From contig NZ_KZ300476.1 of assembly GCF_002514735.1 (NCBI RefSeq), positions 725,872-789,871 of the forward strand: a DNA stretch of 64,000 bases. The letters run 5' to 3'. Positions 61,872 through 64,000 of this stretch are shown piece after piece. Numbering within the stretch: the stretch's first letter is position 1; every line of letters starts with the position of its first letter. This stretch comes from Sediminicola luteus (GTDB lineage Bacteria > Bacteroidota > Bacteroidia > Flavobacteriales > Flavobacteriaceae). Under the pieces are notes generated by a model, which saw only the letters and a list, made by a program, of their open reading frames with translations, had not been told where the DNA came from and made no database searches. The translations under genes were made by a program, and so were the position numbers.

Positions 61872-62425
61872 GATTGCTGATTTTCTTCCGATTCGTTTAG
61901 GTGGATCATGGCAAATACGGCATAGTTGACCATGTCTTGATAATTGGCATCGATACCTTCACTCACCAAGGTTTTGCCTTGGTTGTCTTCAATCTGCTTT
62001 ACCCGAAGTAGCTTTTGCAAGATCAAATCGGTAAGGGAGCTTACCCGCATTTCGCGCCAAGCTTCACCATAATCGTGATTTTTGGCCTCCATTAAACCTT
62101 TGGTAATGCTGGTCTGCTTATCGAAAAGGGCCACAGCCGCTTCAGTATCTAAATCGGGTTGTTCTACCACTCCGAGCTCCAATTGTATCAAGGCCATGAT
62201 ACTGTAGTTGATGATACCGATAAACTCGGAACGTTCGCCTTCATCAACCTTACGCTCTATATTTTCCTGTAAACCACGAATCCGTTGGGCCTTAATGAAA
62301 ATCTGGTCGGTAAGCGAAGGCAAGCGCAGTATACGCCAAGCACTGCCGTAATCGCTCATCTTTTTTTCGAATAATGCACGGCAATGGTCTATAACCGCAT
62401 CATACTGCTCCGAGGTACGTTGCAT
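61868..62425 (-). CDS. DUF1599 domain protein (duplicated)
   Basis: A 185-residue protein containing two copies of the same unit: KKMSDYGSAWRILRLPSLTD with QIFIKAQRIRGLQ (residues about 22-55), and KNHDYGEAWREMRVSSLTDL with ILQKLLRVKQIE (about 115-150). The DYGxAWRxxRxxSLTD core marks DUF1599, a family of likely helical nucleotide-binding or modification proteins found next to folP and the DoxX-type gene in Bacteroidota. Exact role unknown. It is divergent from folP, with 111 bases between starts. Confidence 0.9.
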   Translation of the reverse strand: MQRTSEQYDAVIDHCRALFEKKMSDYGSAWRILRLPSLTDQIFIKAQRIRGLQENIERKVDEGERSEFIGIINYSIMALIQLELGVVEQPDLDTEAAVALFDKQTSITKGLMEAKNHDYGEAWREMRVSSLTDLILQKLLRVKQIEDNQGKTLVSEGIDANYQDMVNYAVFAMIHLNESEENQQS

Positions 62426-62536
62426 ATATTGGAATTTGCGTAAATTTCGGTCAAAATTTCCAATTGGTCAACCACCCGCAACAGAAGTGGGGAATATGCA
62501 AACAAACGACCCAAAATTTACGAAAACAAACCACCT

Positions 62537-63361
62537 ATGACCCTAAACTGCAACGGTTTTCTAATGGATCTGCAAGTCCCTAAGATCATGGGCATCTTAA
62601 ACCTAACCCCAGATAGTTTTTACGATGGTGGTAAAGCCAAGGATTTGGATTCTTTATTAAAACGGGCCGAAGCTATGCTGAACGCCGGCGCCCACTTTTT
62701 GGATCTAGGCGCCTACAGTTCCAGACCTGGGGCCGATTTTGTCTCGGAAGATGAAGAAGCCCGCAGATTGTTAGGGGTGGTTGAAGCTTTGATGCAGCAT
62801 TTTCCGGAGGCCTTATTATCCATAGACACCTTTAGGGCCAAAATTGCCCAAGAAGCCTTGGATCGGGGGGCCGCCCTGATCAATGATATTACGGCCGGCC
62901 ATGGCGATGAAGCCATGCTGAGCACTGTAGGCAAGTACCTGGCACCTTATGTGATGATGCATATGCGTGGCACACCCCAAACCATGCAACAGCATACCGA
63001 TTATGATGACCTTATGGGGTCGATCTTCAAGTATTTTAGCGAACGCATACAGGCGGCCTATCTGAACCAAATACAGGATGTGATCTTGGATCCCGGTTAC
63101 GGTTTCGCCAAGACTTTGGAACAAAATTATAAGCTACTAAAGCACGCTAGCGAATTATTGGTTTTTGAAAAACCTGTCCTAACAGGAGTTAGCAGAAAAT
63201 CGATGATTTACAAACTATTGGATACCGACCCAGAAAAAGCCCTGAACGGCACTACGGCCCTACATATGATCGCCCTACAGCAAGGCAGTAAAATCCTAAG
63301 GGTACACGATGTCGCGGAAGCGGCGGAGTGTATTCGGATTTATGAAATGTTGGGCCCCTAA
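62537..63361 (+). CDS. folP: Dihydropteroate synthase
   Basis: Condenses para-aminobenzoate with dihydropterin pyrophosphate in folate synthesis; target of sulfonamides. The 274-residue barrel has MGILNLTPDSFYDGG, GAHFLDLGAYSSRPGA, LSIDTFRAKIAQEAL, LINDITAGHGDE, DVILDPGYGFAKTLEQN and VLTGVSRKSMI, in the usual order. The ATG at 62537 is standard. It precedes cdaA in the same direction, a common arrangement in the phylum. Confidence 0.96.
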   Translation: MTLNCNGFLMDLQVPKIMGILNLTPDSFYDGGKAKDLDSLLKRAEAMLNAGAHFLDLGAYSSRPGADFVSEDEEARRLLGVVEALMQHFPEALLSIDTFRAKIAQEALDRGAALINDITAGHGDEAMLSTVGKYLAPYVMMHMRGTPQTMQQHTDYDDLMGSIFKYFSERIQAAYLNQIQDVILDPGYGFAKTLEQNYKLLKHASELLVFEKPVLTGVSRKSMIYKLLDTDPEKALNGTTALHMIALQQGSKILRVHDVAEAAECIRIYEMLGP

Positions 63362-63663
63362 CCCCCAAAGGGGAAATTGAAAGTTCGAAGTTCGAAGTAC
63401 GAAATTCGAAGATTCAACTTAAATTAATCGAACAAATGGTACTATTTTCGGTTCCCTAGGCCCTGAGCGGGAAAGGTTAGCAAAAGACAAGCATATTAAT
63501 TGAAAAAACAGAATCAAAGGTTACCATCACCCCCAACCCCTCTCCCTGAGGGAGAAGGGAAAAAGCAGAATGGTACACCCAATAGTGTTTTCGAATAATA
63601 GTAAGAAAAAACTCTTCGGCCTATTCTTGAAAGTTTTGCTACTTTTACGAAAAGCTTACACTT
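63362..63663 (+). other. Intergenic region between folP and cdaA with short repeats
   Basis: About 300 bases. Directly after folP, CCCC AAA GGGG (63363-63372 or so) forms a small hairpin. Tandem TTCGAAGT-like 8- to 9-mers fill 63382-63413. CCC(T)CTCCC/GGGAGA(A)GGG at 63538-63559 makes an imperfect hairpin of a kind often dispersed in Bacteroidota genomes. No protein gene: an open frame over it is the shadow of cdaA in another phase. Confidence 0.45.
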
Positions 63664-64000
63664 TTGGAATTCCTCAATTTCCTGGATTTTCGGATTACCG
63701 ATTTTATCGACATCTTTTTGGTGGCCCTGCTACTGTATTATATCTACAAACTGGTAAAAGGTACGGTGGCCATCAACATTTTTATTGGTATCGTTATCGT
63801 ATGGGCCCTATGGAAACTGACCGAATTGCTCGAAATGAAAATGATCAGCAGTATGGTCGGGGCTTTTATGAATATCGGACTTTTGGCCTTGATCATCGTT
63901 TTTCAGCAAGAAATACGGAAGTTCCTTTTACTAATCGGTTCTACCAATTTTGCCAAAGGCCGGAATTTTGGCAAGTACTTTAAGTTTATCAAACCTCAAG
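63664..64000 (+). CDS. cdaA: Diadenylate cyclase CdaA, 3' part beyond window
   Basis: Makes cyclic di-AMP. The frame opens with a TTG at 63664; no ATG or GTG is available after the upstream in-frame stop at 63628-63630. It gives three N-terminal spans (FLVALLLYYIYKLVKG; INIFIGIVIVWALWKL; MVGAFMNIGLLALIIVF), then FQQEIRKFLLLIGSTNF, the conserved CdaA segment before the DisA cyclase domain, which lies beyond the edge. Its position right after folP is as usual for the phylum. c-di-AMP governs osmotic and potassium balance. Confidence 0.9.
   Translation, partial: MEFLNFLDFRITDFIDIFLVALLLYYIYKLVKGTVAINIFIGIVIVWALWKLTELLEMKMISSMVGAFMNIGLLALIIVFQQEIRKFLLLIGSTNFAKGRNFGKYFKFIKPQ

Noticed and set aside
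63570-63983. Open frame of 137 codons with an ATG
   Set aside because: It is out of phase with the clear CdaA coding frame (TTG at 63664) over the same bases and its protein has no family-like features.
1-64000. CRISPR array, prophage or insertion sequence
   Set aside because: No regularly spaced direct repeats of CRISPR length, no transposase or phage structural genes were seen on either strand.

Overview
The window comes from a bacterium of the Bacteroidota, most likely a marine member of the Flavobacteriaceae. The evidence is direct: a type IX secretion C-terminal signal on a giant chitinase, lipoprotein signals of the 'LWAC' kind, TAnnTTTG-like -7 promoter boxes, a type III glutamine synthetase, a two-gene BlaI/M56 system with TonB-plug-like tails, HYC_CC_PP, BT_3928 and DUF1599 family proteins, and a sulfatase/esterase polysaccharide repertoire. 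I cannot name the species. The base composition looks uniform and I see no prophage, insertion sequence or CRISPR array.

Layout, left to right. 1-2.8 kb: the end of an ApbE flavinyltransferase gene in a tight operon with a thioredoxin-like and a Rieske-type protein, then purM. 3-8.5 kb: a leftward curli operon (csgA-like, csgB-like, csgE, csgF, csgG and a propeller lipoprotein). 9-17 kb: a GH18+GH19 chitinase, an S10 carboxypeptidase and a PhoD-like phosphatase. 17-20.6 kb: two glutamine synthetases of different classes (III and II), divergently transcribed around a shared palindrome. 20.6-28 kb: a membrane-anchored XRE/WG-repeat protein, a lipoprotein, a cation/Ca exchanger, an SPFH protein and the BlaI/M56 pair. 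28-29.5 kb: a 52-codon gene, apt, and a tRNA-Arg with degenerate repeat copies. 29.5-37.9 kb: a leftward copper/silver efflux operon (HYC_CC_PP protein, CusA, CusC, CusB, an HMA lipoprotein, an HMA-AraC regulator). 38.5-42.3 kb: a small protein and a SulP-Usp-carbonic anhydrase operon. 42.4-52.6 kb: polysaccharide esterases, a large unknown enzyme, then an OFA transporter with pyruvate formate-lyase and its activase. 52.9-58.7 kb: an EreA-like protein, an orphan protein, a LuxR regulator, an outer-membrane barrel and a sulfatase. 58.9-64 kb: housekeeping (clpS, prmA, tpiA, DoxX-type, DUF1599, folP and the start of cdaA).

How the genes work together. The curli genes make a complete secretion/nucleation/fibre set, with an unusual CsgE that has an extra N-terminal domain and a CsgG with a C-terminal barrel. 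The chitinase, carboxypeptidase, phosphatase, acetylesterases and sulfatase point to life on particulate marine polymers. The pfl genes, with a Crp/Fnr-like box upstream, suggest growth at low oxygen. The cus genes form a whole envelope-spanning efflux pump with its own one-component metal sensor. SulP with carbonic anhydrase suggests bicarbonate uptake. The most unusual spots are the curli fusions, the glutamine synthetase operator, the BlaI dyad, and the repeated tRNA-Arg 3' ends, with a palindrome sitting in the D-loop of a tRNA remnant.
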